Source: Pegea sp. RAD2-039 (Eukaryota > Chordata > Thaliacea > Salpida > Salpidae). Taken from it: a DNA stretch of 64,000 nt. The notes below the pieces were generated by a model that had not been told where the DNA came from, searched no databases, and saw only the letters and a list, made by a program, of their open reading frames with translations. The position numbers and the translations under genes were made by a program. The stretch is from NCBI GenBank assembly GCA_034620365.1, contig JAQGEQ010000126.1, positions 124,001 through 188,000 on the forward strand, written 5' to 3'. The first letter of the stretch is position 1. Each line of letters opens with the position of its first letter. Of this stretch, positions 11,216 to 23,500 are shown piece after piece.

Positions 11216-13448
11216 TCTTTTGAAGAAGTGATAACATTAAAATTAAATGTGTTTAGTCTGGATAGTTTTAAATAAACATGACAAGAATTGTGTCTGTAAG
11301 ATACTTAGTAAGCTAATACAAGATTTATAGTAGAGATAAGTAATTACGCAAATTAGTCTTGACAAAAGTTAACAGTATAAAACCTAAAATTAGATTTTAT
11401 TACCTTCACAAAGTTTTGATTTATGTAAGCAGTGAGAGAATTTGTCCTTTTATTGAATTTACATTTTGTTAGAAACTAATTTGGTGAATACCTTTCTCCC
11501 TACTAAGCTGTACACTATTCAACAAAATAAAAATGTTTCAAATCATTCAACAGTTTATTTTAATCCATTGAAAATTCTTCAAAGACGTCACACTAGAAAA
11601 ATAGGAGCTTAAATGACCTCATATGAATTTAAATAAAGTGAACATCAGCTCGTGGTAGGCATGATCTCAAAAACAAAAATATGACAACATGTTTATAATA
11701 AAATAGAATAAGTTTACAAATATCGTGAAATGTATATTTGATCTATTTGGAGACTTTAAACAGCCTAAGAAAAATTTCAAAGGTATTTTTTGCTCTACCT
11801 TCAAAACTAATAGTGAATACTATTATAGCATATTTCTTAATTTGAATAATCTCAAGTCTTTAGGATCAAATGATGTTTTGAGGAATAATGATATATTAGA
11901 AGTGTATTTTTAAGAATTTTAGACTTAAAAATGGTTTTTTGTTGAATATTTGAAATCTCAGAAATGAAAAATTATTTTCAAATGTTTCTTTTTAAAAGCA
12001 TGATTTACATTTGAACTAAAACATTTTACAAATTCTTTTAGCCATATATCATTGTTACGCTAAAAAGATTTAATCTTATTAAAAGCCACATGAACAAATG
12101 CTTATTATGAAAAGGCGTCATTGAGATTTGAGTTAATTACAGATGAAAAAACAAGAAGACAAAATACATGAAGAAAATAGAATGTTCACTAAGAAGCAGG
12201 GTTTTTATTGATAAAATATTGATAAAATATATCATCAAACAATTTTAGTTAAAATTATATATGCGAGGCTAATAAGCTAAGCTATCATGAAAAATATTAA
12301 GAAAAAAACGTTAAGTACATAACAATAAAATATAAACTAAATAACAATTTAATAATGTCTATCAATACCAAAAATCTTGAAATTTATACATTTGTTTAAC
12401 CATCAAACACTAGAAGCTTTGCTGAAAGTTTTAAGAAAGGTTTTTATTAAGAAGTTTACGTTTTATGCTAATTATTTAATCACTGCCAGTAACTTAATGT
12501 TTCTTTATCAGTTGTGTTTTAATAATCCTTTTTATTAACTGGTTAAATTACAAAATATCTAAACTGATATGAAAGTAAAGCATATTTTTTATGGAAACTA
12601 TTATACAAGTTTTATTATGTTTTAAATATTTATCATTTTTGTTTATTTATATTTTAAAACAGAACAAAGCCAGTCAGTTATAAAATTTGTTTGATAAATA
12701 CTTTGATTAACAAACTTTGTTTTTACTTTTAAGATTCGAATAAGTATGTTAAAAGTAAAATTAGTTTCAATTGTTGAAAGACTTAAAGTGATATTATTTA
12801 ACGTTTACAACTTTCTATACGAGCTCGAACAAACAGTATATTTTTAAAATAAACAATATCTTACAAAAAGAGCTGTTGTAACACATAGAATTTTATGTTT
12901 GACTGACATTTATAAGATAATTATAAAATTTATAAAACAAGAATATTTGTTTAAACTTTATCAATCGCTCATGATAAAAAAATAATTTTATCAACTTTAA
13001 TATTTGCTTTAGGCCGAAACTATAAATGTTATCTTAATCATCACTGCAAATTATGACTTTTATCTCAAATAGAGGTTAAACCAATATTTAATTCTTGTTT
13101 TTTATATACTTTATTTAGTCTATGGTTAATCTGACATTTACTTCTTCAAATTACAATTTACAAAACTAACAAAAAGTATGAATCACCTAAATGTAAGTTA
13201 TGAATATTTATTACCAATGACTTGACAAAAATAAAACCCATTAAACTACTTTAACATTATTTAACTTGCTTTTAACTCTATACCCAAAAAACAATTTTTT
13301 TCTTAAATAACTTATACAAAAATGAATCCCAATAAAATACTTCTTAAAATATTTTATTTTATTAAAAAAACCTTTTAAAACTATTTGTCGAATTGCTGCA
13401 AAAGATTTCTTCTAAGTATATATCAAAAACTTTCAAATCCCAAATAAG
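11216..13448. other. Intergenic between serpins A and B
   Basis: About 2.2 kb of AT-rich sequence. A 62-codon open frame at 11725-11913 has no recognisable motif and AT-driven composition. I see no other feature. Confidence 0.5.
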
Positions 13449-13454
13449 TTTATT
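13449..13454 (-). terminator. Poly(A) signal of serpin B
   Basis: A minus-strand AATAAA lies ~45 nt past the serpin B stop codon. Confidence 0.6.
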
Positions 13455-13497
13455 TATTATTTACAATATGTATTTAATGATAAAACTCAACAAGAGT

Positions 13498-15657
13498 TTA
13501 ATTCAGAGGATCAACATACTTGCCCATGTATAGAATAGCATTTTGAGCTTTGTGTCGAAGCACGAAATAGAATGGAGTATCTATGATAACCTTTTGAGAG
13601 GTTGCCAACAACATTGACTCTATTTCTGTTGTTGAAGCTCCCTGAATTCCATTTTCATCAATTTTAAAAACTGTTTTTTGTCGTATTTCATGAACAAATG
13701 CTTCATTGGTGTCTTCATTGAATATATTTGGTAATCCTTGCTGTTCAAAGATCTTTTTGATTCCCATCTCTTGGAGTGAAGACACAACTTCACTAGCTTC
13801 AAAGCTCACTTGTAATTTAGGAAAACTCAGATCACAATTTTGAAGCGTAACTGAAAGGTAACAGATTATGTGATATCAAAAATACATTAGAAATATCAAA
13901 GAGGATGATTTACAATCTTTCAATTCGTTGAAGATACTTCTAAGAATTATTGCTCCATTTTCAAACAAGTCGGTTGAGTTTGACATCGAATTCGGTTGAA
14001 TAAAAATCATTTCAATTTGATCATCTTAAAAATAATTTGAATAAATAATGGGAACATATTCAGAAATATACTGACGTGCAAGAGGTACTACAGTGACAGT
14101 CAAATCTTCGTGATAGTCATGGTAGGAACATTGAGCCAAACTGTTTCTCATCATAGTCACAGGAACTCTTTGATTCAAATGTTCAACTAAGAAACCAGAC
14201 TCATAGTTTGAGCTTTCATCGAACTTTCTCATCCAATCGGCCTGAATAAAGTTTTATCAACGGAAATATTTAATTTGTTGACATTTTTACCTGTAAATAA
14301 AGTACATTGACCAAGTAAAGTTTAGTTAATGGGTTAAACACATCTTCAGGCAAAAAGTTTGTAATTAATTGTTTAGTTTGGTCTTCCACGTATTGATTGA
14401 TCAAAAGTATAGAACTATCTGGCTCAGCAAAACTGATTGATTCTTTTTGAGAAATCTGACTAAAGCTAGAAAAGATTTTTTTTAATTTCAAATTAGTTTT
14501 GAAAGATTCTAAATCAAAATAGTTTTTTTGTTGGTTAACTAATCACATGACTTTCCTTACTTTGAATAAGTTTTAAGAAAATCTTGAGACAAAGTCAGCT
14601 TATCATCAACAAACAACTTATTAACTGCTTTGATAGTGTAATCATCTGAGGATTCGAACACTTTGTTCAAATAACTGACAAGCTCACTGATTGGTAAGCC
14701 TTGAAGTTGTAGGGCTGACTCAATCTCACTTTTTCCAATTTCATCAGCTCCTGAAATTTGAGATTTGAGGTGAAATAGATTTGTGTCATTAATTAAACGT
14801 GACACTAACCAGCATGAATTATAATAAGAGATGTGAATAAAGAAATCGGAGAATAAATTGTATTTTTAAGTGATATAGTCTTTAGATTTTCAGTTTCATC
14901 AAACTTTTCAAGAATTTTCCAAATAGTGTAACTAAACTGTTCTAATTTGAACATTGGAGTATCGAAGTCATCTTTGCTTTCAGACTAAGATCAATAAAAC
15001 AAAGTGTTAAAATCACAATTTAAAGTTGTAAAGTAAACTAACATTTTGAACAAAAATTATTAAATAGATACAGTTTCATTATCTTCAATTTAAATATTAT
15101 TTGCATAACTATCATTTAATTTTGAATTAACTTACTAAACATCATAATGACAAAACTTACATTTGATAAACCATTCTGGATCTTATAATTCTCATCAACA
15201 TCATCATAGCTAGATTCGTAATACTCATCAACAACATCATCATAGCTAGATTCGTAATACTCATCAACAACATCATCATAGCTAGATTCGTAATACTCAT
15301 CAACATCATCATCATAGCTAGATTCAGAATTTAAATTCCGATAAGCCTCATCATTACGGCTAGACTCATAATCCTCATAACTATCATCATAAGAGTCATA
15401 ACTCAGGACACTATCGTCAGAGGTAGAATAGTGAGAATTGTAATTTTCCTCTTTAGATAGGTTATTCAAGGTGATGGTCGGTTTTCCAGATACTATAAAA
15501 AAATAACTCATTTATGTGATATATTTTGCTTTAGTAATTCATAATTGTTTCTTAATTGCAAAATATCGAAGAATTTTTAACGGCTAAGAGAATAGAGATT
15601 ACCTATTGGAAGTAGAATACAGAAGAACAAGTTGTACATCAGGATAATAAGCTTCAT
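13498..15657 (-). CDS. Secreted serpin B with acidic Tyr-repeat tail (P1 Leu)
   Basis: A secreted serpin with a long N-terminal extension. Exons: 15657-15603, 15492-15161, 14984-14810, 14750-14561, 14465-14291, 14241-14076, 14024-13914, 13850-13498, all GT-AG and in phase, giving 518 aa. Exon 1 is a signal peptide (MKLIILMYNLFFCILLP). Exon 2 codes ~110 residues rich in Asp/Glu/Ser and 18 Tyr, with four 12-residue units like ESSYDDVVDEYY. Tyr beside acidic residues is the usual tyrosine-sulfation context. The serpin core follows: NTIYSPISLFTSL, LYLVNVLYLQ|ADW, IDTPFYFVLRH, ILYMGKYVDP. The hinge is ENGIQGASTTE; counting from P17 Glu467 puts P1-P1' at Leu483-Ala484. The layout (acidic sulfotyrosine-like tail plus P1 Leu) parallels vertebrate heparin cofactor II, whose tail binds thrombin exosite I; orthology is not implied. 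The intron before the homologous SPIS exon and the later introns match serpin C. Confidence 0.93.
15188..15330 (-). repeat. Coding minisatellite, 36 bp x 4, in serpin B exon 2
   Basis: The landmark TAGCTAGATTC recurs at 15207, 15243, 15279 and 15315, exactly 36 bp apart. The outer units carry a few substitutions and the inner ones are near-identical. Because 36 is a multiple of three, each unit adds 12 residues (about ESSYDDVVDEYY) to the acidic tail. Copy number could therefore change tail length without disrupting the protein. Near-identity of the inner units points to recent expansion. Confidence 0.95.
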
Positions 15658-15713
15658 GGTTGTTAAGTCATAAATGAGAGACTCTAATAAATCTATTAAA
15701 AGAAAATCTAAGC

Positions 15714-15721
15714 TTAATATA
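15714..15721 (-). promoter_or_regulatory. Weak TATA-like box upstream of serpin B
   Basis: The minus strand reads TTATATTAAG about 60 nt upstream of the serpin B start codon. The spacing allows a short leader, but the match is imperfect. Confidence 0.25.
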
Positions 15722-17033
15722 AGATCAAAATATTTGAAATTATTTTCTATTCTATTCTAAATTACTTTAATCAACTAAATCATTATGTGCAACCACAAAA
15801 CTTAAATTGATGAAATTGATGATTAAAATATATCAATGAAAAAGAAATTGAAAGAACTAATTTATAATTTGAAGCTTTCTTCAAGTGACTTGATAAGTAA
15901 CAAAAGAATCTCACACTTGGCTTAAATACATACAATTATTGATTTCAGCATTAAATGAAACTTTAATGAATAAAGTATCTGTAAGCTGTTAGTTTTCTAG
16001 CTTATATTTGATTGTCGGCTCTGAAAACATTCTGGGACTTGTATCTAGTTGTTGTGAGGCTTTTTTTCAATAATAACCCGATAAAACTAGTAAGCAAATA
16101 AAACATTTGAAATCAATCATCACAAATCAATTTCATTAAAACAATGTTTTTGCCAAAAGCTATCGAAAAAGCTACTCAGTGAAAAATCTGACCATTTAAT
16201 TTAAACAAGATATCAAAACTTTTATAAAGTTTAAGCACTGAACGATCTAAAACATTGTACGGTTGTAAGTTTGGTTTGATAATCTTTAAAACAGGTTCTC
16301 TTATATAGAGCCTTGTACCAACTAAGCTTTTGTTTATTTACTTTAAAATATTAAAAAACCAAACATTTTTGTTTAAAAATTTTCTTTAAAAAACTTTGTT
16401 TATATAATTTTAGTTTACAGTATTTTAGAAATTTTTACTTTATGTTTTAATTATCGTAGTAACTTATTAGGACATACTTTTAACATTTTTAACCATTTGA
16501 TTTTCTAATTGGTTTAAGTTTTATTACAGTTTTTTTTCATAGCTTTAACTACAAAAACATAATTTTAATAAACCTTTAGCTATTAAATGTCAGCAAGTTA
16601 TTCTTAATAACTTAGTTTAAATACGTTTTCTATATTTACATCACATATAAAGATTTTAGAGAAAAAATTATGTATTCATCGTACATAATAAATAAATATG
16701 TAGATATTTTGTAGAAAAAATATCAAGAAAAGTTTTATGTCGGTGCTTTCAAAATACAGTTTATATTTAAGTCATGTGAAAAACTGTTTCAAAAATTTTG
16801 CGTTTTGAATTCCACTTATATTTTTTTTTGGTTTCATTTTTTCGTACTAATTTGGATGAATGATAGTTGCCTTCTAGCTGCTTTCAAATAAGTTCATCTT
16901 TATGCCTTACAAAACCTCTGAGACTTGTATTTTGATCTTATGTAAATAGTTTCTCCAAAAGTTCATCTCAATTTCTATATTTATTCGTTTTATTCAACGC
17001 ATAACTGCAAGTGACAAATTGTACAGCTCTTAT
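15722..17033. other. Intergenic upstream of serpin B
   Basis: AT-rich sequence with no exon, RNA gene or clear repeat recognised. Confidence 0.45.
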
Positions 17034-18580
17034 AATAATATTATTATAATGATGGCCTGCTGCGACAAGGAAAAGTTTATAGAGACCCAAGTAGAAGGGA
17101 AGTGTGAGTATGGTTAATGACAACACTTCTAGGAGATGCATAACTCCAAATTTAAAGTTGTAGTTGTAACCTCGTAGACAGCTTGTCGTTGTACTCAGTG
17201 TCGTTCTGACAGCTCCTACGACGCCAGCCGGGCGTAGCTGCATCAGTCCGTTTCTTCCACTGCATAATTTTGGGGAGAGTAGAATCCTATTGCTGCATGG
17301 CAACTGAATCTCTATAACTTCTACCCAGCACATGTTCGTTCTCTAAGAAATATTATTAAAATCAAAGCAAACCACAGTGAAATGCAAAAAAACTAACAAA
17401 GCACTACATAGTGAAATGCAGTTTAATAAGTTTTTATTTTTCTTCCTTTTGTTTTATATGGTTATTCCTTTCTTTTTTTAAGTTGTTTGCAAAGTAGGAA
17501 ACTACTCGGAGAAACCCGCTGCGATATTCTTCCAATTACTGATATTGAAGTTAAGCGATTTCATTTCGTATTTGTAAATATCTTCAAAGTGAAAACAAGA
17601 ACGGCCGATTCAATAGATCCCCATACATCGGACCCTCTGAGATCCGTCCATTATCCAACTGACGAGCGTGTCCGAGCCAGCAAAGTCTTTGCTTGCTTAG
17701 TATAATGTACATTGTGGCTAGGTCAGTCCACATCAAGACTTCCTCGTTTGAGATCTTTGCTGCCACCTTGTATGTAAGATACGACGAAGACAGCAAAACT
17801 AAAAGATGTTGAGTTTATTTTCGTTAACCTTCGACAAAATATAGGTTTTGTTGTCGTATACAGTAGCATATGGCAGACAAATACTCTTAAAATATTGGCA
17901 TTGAATTTAATAGTAAACGCTGGACTATTCCAAACTCGAGAAGTAAACTCTGTAAATGTACCAGATGCTTTATCGATGTGACTGTTAATATCGGCTTCGA
18001 TTGATGCTGATGATGTTTTTTCTGAGCTGAGATAGACAAAATTATCTACAGCCTCATTATTGATGTTAATTTGCTATGGAACGTTAACACCTTAGCTAAG
18101 AACTTTTGTCTTTTTTAGACTGATTTTCATTCGAACATCTGTATATGAAAATCGGTTCATCAGCATTTGTAGGTCTCTTGCTGAATGCACAGCAAGCGAT
18201 GCGTTTACGGTAAAAAACAGTTCAAAGATAATGATTGTTTTTACCTTGCTCTTCACCTTTAAACGTGATGTAGTCTAACGTAACTCTTCAGATCCTGAAT
18301 GAAGGTAGATTCTTTCAGTAGATGCATGAAACACATCTTTTAATAATAGTTAGAAGAAAATCCCAAAGAGCGTTGGTACAAGGAAACGGCTCTGTTTTAC
18401 TTCGTTTTTGATGGTAAATATTTCAGAGCAGTCTTCATCATACTAAACTTCGTGTGAATGATTTCAGCATATCAAAGAGGCTTGATGGGCGGCGAGAATC
18501 TTTAACAGTATCGAGAATAGGCCTTCTATACTGACGAGATCGAAAGCTTTAGTAATTTACGCAAATTCTTTTCAAGTAAA
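17034..18580 (-). mobile_element. Decayed LINE (reverse transcriptase C-half plus 3' tail)
   Basis: Read on the minus strand with many stops and frameshifts, this matches the C-terminal half of a non-LTR retrotransposon polyprotein. Order: ITKAFDLVSIEGLF and VPTLFGIFF near 18560-18340; AVHSARDLQMLMNRFS and ISLKKTKVL near 18200-18110; SHIDKASGTFTEFTSRVW near 17950; RLCWLGHARQLDNGR near 17660; YKYEMKSLNFNISNWKNIAA near 17570-17520; then a 3' region to ~17034 ending in an ATT/ATA microsatellite. The catalytic DD region is lost (VNASL where FADDAA is expected), so it is dead. The clade resembles the widespread animal LINE with craniofacial-development-protein-2-like endonuclease; exact clade uncertain. 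It separates serpin B from serpin C. Confidence 0.85.
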
Positions 18581-20202
18581 CCCTAAGTAGAATATACTAC
18601 ATTTATTCGTTCTTCATTGTGAAATCAAACCTTAGAGCTTAATATCTTGTTCAGTATTTTTTACAAATATGAATTATTAAAACTAAATTTACTTCAAACC
18701 ATCTTGGTATGACTATTAGCATCAGTTTGTAATTGATTATATAATAAATATAATATTAATGAATATATAATAGCAATTCTTATCTTAATGAATCAGTTTA
18801 TTATAATTTGCAAATAATAATATCAATCTTGTTAATAAGATACAAAAAATAGCAGATCCATTCAGATAAAAACAAACTCAACAATAGGCTTACGAGTAAA
18901 ATCAAATTGTTTAAGGGGAAATCTGTTTGCGTCATTTTGTACAAGCCATATAAATAGCCAGTACAACTTCATTTGCGTTTAAAATATTACATTTTATCAC
19001 ATATCACCTGCTTGTGTCATGACATTTAATAATACTTTTTTAAACATTTTGTTCAAACCCAGCACTTTCATCTATTTTCTGGTGACTTGAAAGTTTGAAA
19101 TAATTTTGCAAGGAAGATAAATCAATTAGGACCTTAGATGGCTTGTAGATGGAGTCGTATCAAGGATTGTGAGCAAAATTCTTTTAAGAAATCTACAAAA
19201 ATACTTTCAATAATAATTTATTTTTGATTTAATTCATCTAAATATATTAAATACTTACTAATTTAAAGATTTTTTATTCCAAGGTATGACGACAACTAAA
19301 CGTTTTATCATGCTGTACTATTGTATAGTCACCAGTCAAATTTTCATTTTTCAAAAATATATCTGAAGTAGTTTTAAAAAAAAAATTCCCTTTTTTGAAT
19401 ATTTTAAAATCAAATTTAAATAAAACGAAAGTAAATTGTTATATCATAGGAGCTGTAGTAAAGTTAATTTTTATGCGTCAAGTGGCAGAAGTTATGACGC
19501 GCATGGGAAATATATAAGGTTAATTGCAATTATCGTCATCTTTTAATTTTGTATAGTTGCTCCTTCAACTGTAATTACTTTTTAATAAAGGTTTTTACAG
19601 CAATTCAAAAATTGTGATTTTGGTTCAAATTAGTTCTAACCCAGATAACAACTGTATTTCTTAATTTATTGAATATTACAAAACAAAGGTGAAAACTAGT
19701 TTCAGTTGAAATATTTTTTTTACTTTTGCCAGCAATATTTGTGTGAGTGCTTATTGCCCTAACCTTTGAGGTAGAAACACCTGATCCACAAATCTCAGAA
19801 TCACTATAAACGGTTAGTTAACATGAACGACATATTCCAACTGATGAAATTTGACGTTAAGTTTAAAGACATCAATGTAAATATATTTATAGCTGTATTA
19901 CTTTTTTTATATTTTAAATATCATCTTTTGATAGTGTTAAATACTGAGATAAAGTAAATCATGTTATGATGTACAATAGAAGAAAAAGTAAGATCTTTTT
20001 TCGAAAACTTCAACGTGATAGAGTGATAATATTTCATTTGGGAAATTATAGAGGCTTGTAGAGTCAAGGAATAAGATTGAATTTGTGTTAAAAGAATACT
20101 TTTACTTTGATACAAAATAAGTTTAGGGAAATATAAAACGATAAAAATCCCTGTAATAAGTAGACCTGTTTTTCTTCAAAATGAACCAACAAATTTTGAT
20201 AA
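18581..20202. other. Intergenic with two promoter-like spots
   Basis: AT-rich spacer between the LINE and serpin C. A spot at 18928-18955 (+) has TGCGTCA followed by TATAAAT 20 bp downstream. A stronger spot at 19474-19518 is listed separately. A candidate short exon at 19823-19876 follows. No full gene is supported. Confidence 0.4.
19474..19518 (+). promoter_or_regulatory. Orphan promoter-like element (TGCGTCA, TGACGC, TATATAAG)
   Basis: A GC-richer island in AT-rich DNA. TGCGTCA at 19474-19480 and TGACGCGCA at 19495-19503 form an imperfect inverted pair, and a TATATAAG box is at 19511-19518. About 300 nt downstream an ATG (19823) opens 18 codons ending at a GTAAAT donor at 19877. No downstream exon on this strand was recognised, so the transcript, if any, is unknown. 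Confidence 0.35.
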
Positions 20203-20290
20203 TTTTTTTTTTTTTTTTTTTTTTTTTTATATATATAAATGCGAAGGAGGGTGCCTAAAGAGAGCACATCTCACTGACACACATTCTCAG
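20203..20290 (+). repeat. Poly-T run (26 T) plus dispersed repeat R3, copy 2
   Basis: An uninterrupted run of 26 T (20203-20228) and a short TATATATA stretch adjoin a copy of R3 (20234-20290). This copy contains ATGCGAAGGAGGGTGCC, AGAGAGCACATCTCACTG and ACACACATTCT. The poly-T next to the repeat end would fit a retroposed minus-strand element with a poly-A tail; that is inference. Confidence 0.5.
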
Positions 20291-20405
20291 TAGTTTTTTA
20301 TGGTTTGTTATAATTTGTTAAACTTTTAAGTCCAATGATATAATTACATCTCACTTCATTACAAATACGTTTAAATTCAATCAAACCAATATTTCACTGT
20401 TATAT

Positions 20406-20411
20406 TTTATT
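20406..20411 (-). terminator. Poly(A) signal of serpin C
   Basis: A minus-strand AATAAA lies ~115 nt beyond the serpin C stop codon. Confidence 0.5.
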
Positions 20412-20524
20412 TACATAGTTTCGTTTAGAAAAGAATTACAATCATAAGATAATTGCAGTTCAAAAAATTATATATCAAAGAAAATTGTAAACTTTTTGAC
20501 AGAAAGAAAATTCACAGGAAATAC

Positions 20525-23500
20525 CTAGACTGAAGGGCCCTTATATTTACCCATAAACAAAATTGCTTTGCTCTCAGAATGTCTGATAAAAAAGTAAAAG
20601 GGCTTGTTAATAGTAATAGAAGTTGGAACACTCCTATAACTGATTGCTGCGCCGCTAGCTGCCGCTGCTTCTATACCGCCTTCATCGATATCTACTACTG
20701 CTTTGTGTTGCATATCAGATATATGAAGTTGTCTTTGATGTTTTTTTCGTAAAATCCTGTTCATTCCGGATTCAAATATTTCATTAATACCCAAAGAATT
20801 CAACAAATTAATTAAGTTTTCAGTTGAATATTTGATTCCAAACTTCGGCATTTTGAAACGACAGCTTGAAAGATAAACTGAAACAAAATGCATTTTATCA
20901 AAATGAAATGTATTTTAATTAATGTTCACATGAATCAAGCATTTTTAGTATTTTGTTCATCATTCGGCCATTTGATTGAAGTGGAGAGGAAAAGTTGTTT
21001 AAAGGAGGCACTACAAAAACCATCTCCATCTTAGTATCTGCATATTTGTACGTATTAAAATCATCTCAAAAATTTTTGAATTTTAAAATTTAGATGCTTT
21101 TGTTGTAAGTATTTTCAAATAAGAAAGATAGAATAAATAGTTTTGGCACAAACCTAAAAATTTATTTCATTTTGAGGTTTTTTCATTCATTTTATAATAA
21201 CCTCAAGCCTATGAAGAAATTTATTCTCAAACAATATGAGTCTTATTCTTTAAATGCTGTTTAATGTTTAACAAATACAAAGTTAAGCAGTAAAAAGGAC
21301 AACATGTCACCAACTTAATAGCATTTCCACTGATTATATTTTCTATTATTTGTAAGAAATAAAATTAAAATTTTTTAAACACTCACGTAAGCTTTGTATA
21401 TAAAAAGTCTGTACGCACTACATTCAAACAGTATGAAATTCTATAAACATTTTAAATTCTCTTTATAAAATAATTAAGAGTGTGCTGTAAGATCAGCGAG
21501 TTACAAGTACACTCGTTAATATCTGTGTGCATGACAAAGCTTGCTTCGAATAGCTAAGAAAGTTTTACACCCAAGTGCTTGATCAATTTTAGTAAATCTT
21601 TAAGTGGGTTTGAACTATTTCTGCTGGTGACACCATATAAAATCCTTCTAATGTTGCCAGATTAAGGTATATTTAAACTGTATCACGATACATTATTTTA
21701 CCGATACATTATGTAAATGTCATTTGAAAACAAGTATTCGCGCGCTACTTATTTACAGGACTTTTTTCTTATCCTTACTTGCTGTTGTCGTGTGCATTTT
21801 ATAATAGAATAAGGCTCTCCAAAAGAGCTATTGTCATTACACCAAGAAACAAAGAGTTTCTATCTTCCGAAATCTCACCTTGTAACGGTAGAGATGTAAC
21901 CAACGTGTTTTCAACACTGTAACTCTTACACATTGCATTCAAACTTTTCATCATCTTCACACTCTTGAATTCAGAGTCTGATGTTTGGAATCTTCCATTA
22001 GCGGTCAGTTTTTTATTGAATGGAAAGTACCAAGAAGTCTTAAAAGTAATAATAATTATAAAATCTTTTACTAATCTATTAAATCTTACTTTTAAATAAA
22101 GAGCATTGACATAATAAAGTTGTGTTAAAGATGTAATTGCATCTGGTGGGACGAGATCTTTGACGAGGTTTTTAGTTTTTGATTTGACATATTTGTTAAT
22201 TAAACTTCTTGTCTGATTAGAATCAGCAAAATTGACAGAAGATCTTTTAGCTGATTGTAATCTGAATTGATACAAGCCATGATTAAAAGTAAAATAAACA
22301 TTTAGTAAACTATTTTAAACAAAGTTTTATAATTAAACTGAAAACAATTAAGAAATATTTAATGAAATTTGGATATTTTATTTATTGATACATTAAGAAA
22401 TTTTCTGCAGGTTTAGGAGAGTCATATCGACCCTACTATGCTTCATTAGCTTCTTCTGATTTACATTTGATTCAAACTAATAAGAATCAAAAATGACAAA
22501 CCTTTAATGAAACCAGGCAAACTAATTCTATTATGACATATCACATAATCAATTTTATCTTACTCATTAAATTCAGTTCGAAAGCTTTTCGATAATTTTA
22601 AGCCTTTTTGAATAAACAGCTTATTTGCAGATTTCAAAACAAAACTTTCATTGGTGGTATTGAAAAGTGGTTCCAAGTATTTGCTAAAGTCTTCTGTCAA
22701 AACATTCTTAGTTCCCAAGACTTTATTCAATTCTTTTCTACTTTTCTTTTTTGTACCTTTAGTAAAAATGAATTAAAAATGATTTATAGTCTTTTTAATG
22801 TTAAAAGACAATTACCAGTTCGTAAGGCCATTAGTGAATTGAATAAAGATAAAGGAGAGAAAATTGTATTTTCATCTTCATTACTTGATTCTTCCAACAT
22901 CTTCCAAATCTTCAGAGCAAATTTTTCCATTTTTCCGCTGATCAGTTCAGAAGATTTAACTTCGGTAAAATGTTCCTAGAAAATGTTTAGTAGTTGTATA
23001 AATACTCGCCTTTTAAATATTAAATATCAATAATAAATTTAGAGCAATTATGGATGTAATAAAAGTTTATCATCATGCCAAAATCACCCTTAAAAAGATG
23101 AAGTAAAATCTCATCTTACCAATGTAACTTCAGGGGTATTTTTTGCCTGTTCTTTCATTGCCAAGACTTCTTCGTTATAATAATCTCCATAATAGGAGTC
23201 GTGATAGGCGTCGTCATTATAATTCTCTCCTGCAACATTTTGGTAAATTTAATATTCTTAATATTTAGGCAACCTCATTCTATATTCTTTCATTTGAATA
23301 TAAGCATAACTTTGTTAAGCTTTTATTACTAAGTTTTACTATTTTTGACTAAAATTAAGTCAGCTAATGGTTCTCAAATCTTATTGATTCGAATTACGAT
23401 CAAAGACCTTTCGATTTGTATACTATTTCTTGCGTGGCCTGTCAGGAACTCGAATATACTGTTCTGTTTCTAATATCACTTTATTTCAACTATTTGTTTA

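Noticed and set aside
13498..15657. Calling serpin B an orthologue of heparin cofactor II
   Set aside because: The similarity is in layout (acidic tail, P1 Leu). The core sequence does not look closer to that gene than to other serpins, and the gene sits in a local paralogue cluster, so convergence is the safer reading.
22608..22979. Plus-strand open frame of 123 codons
   Set aside because: Antisense to serpin C exons 3 and 4, whose minus-strand frames show clear serpin motifs and splice sites.
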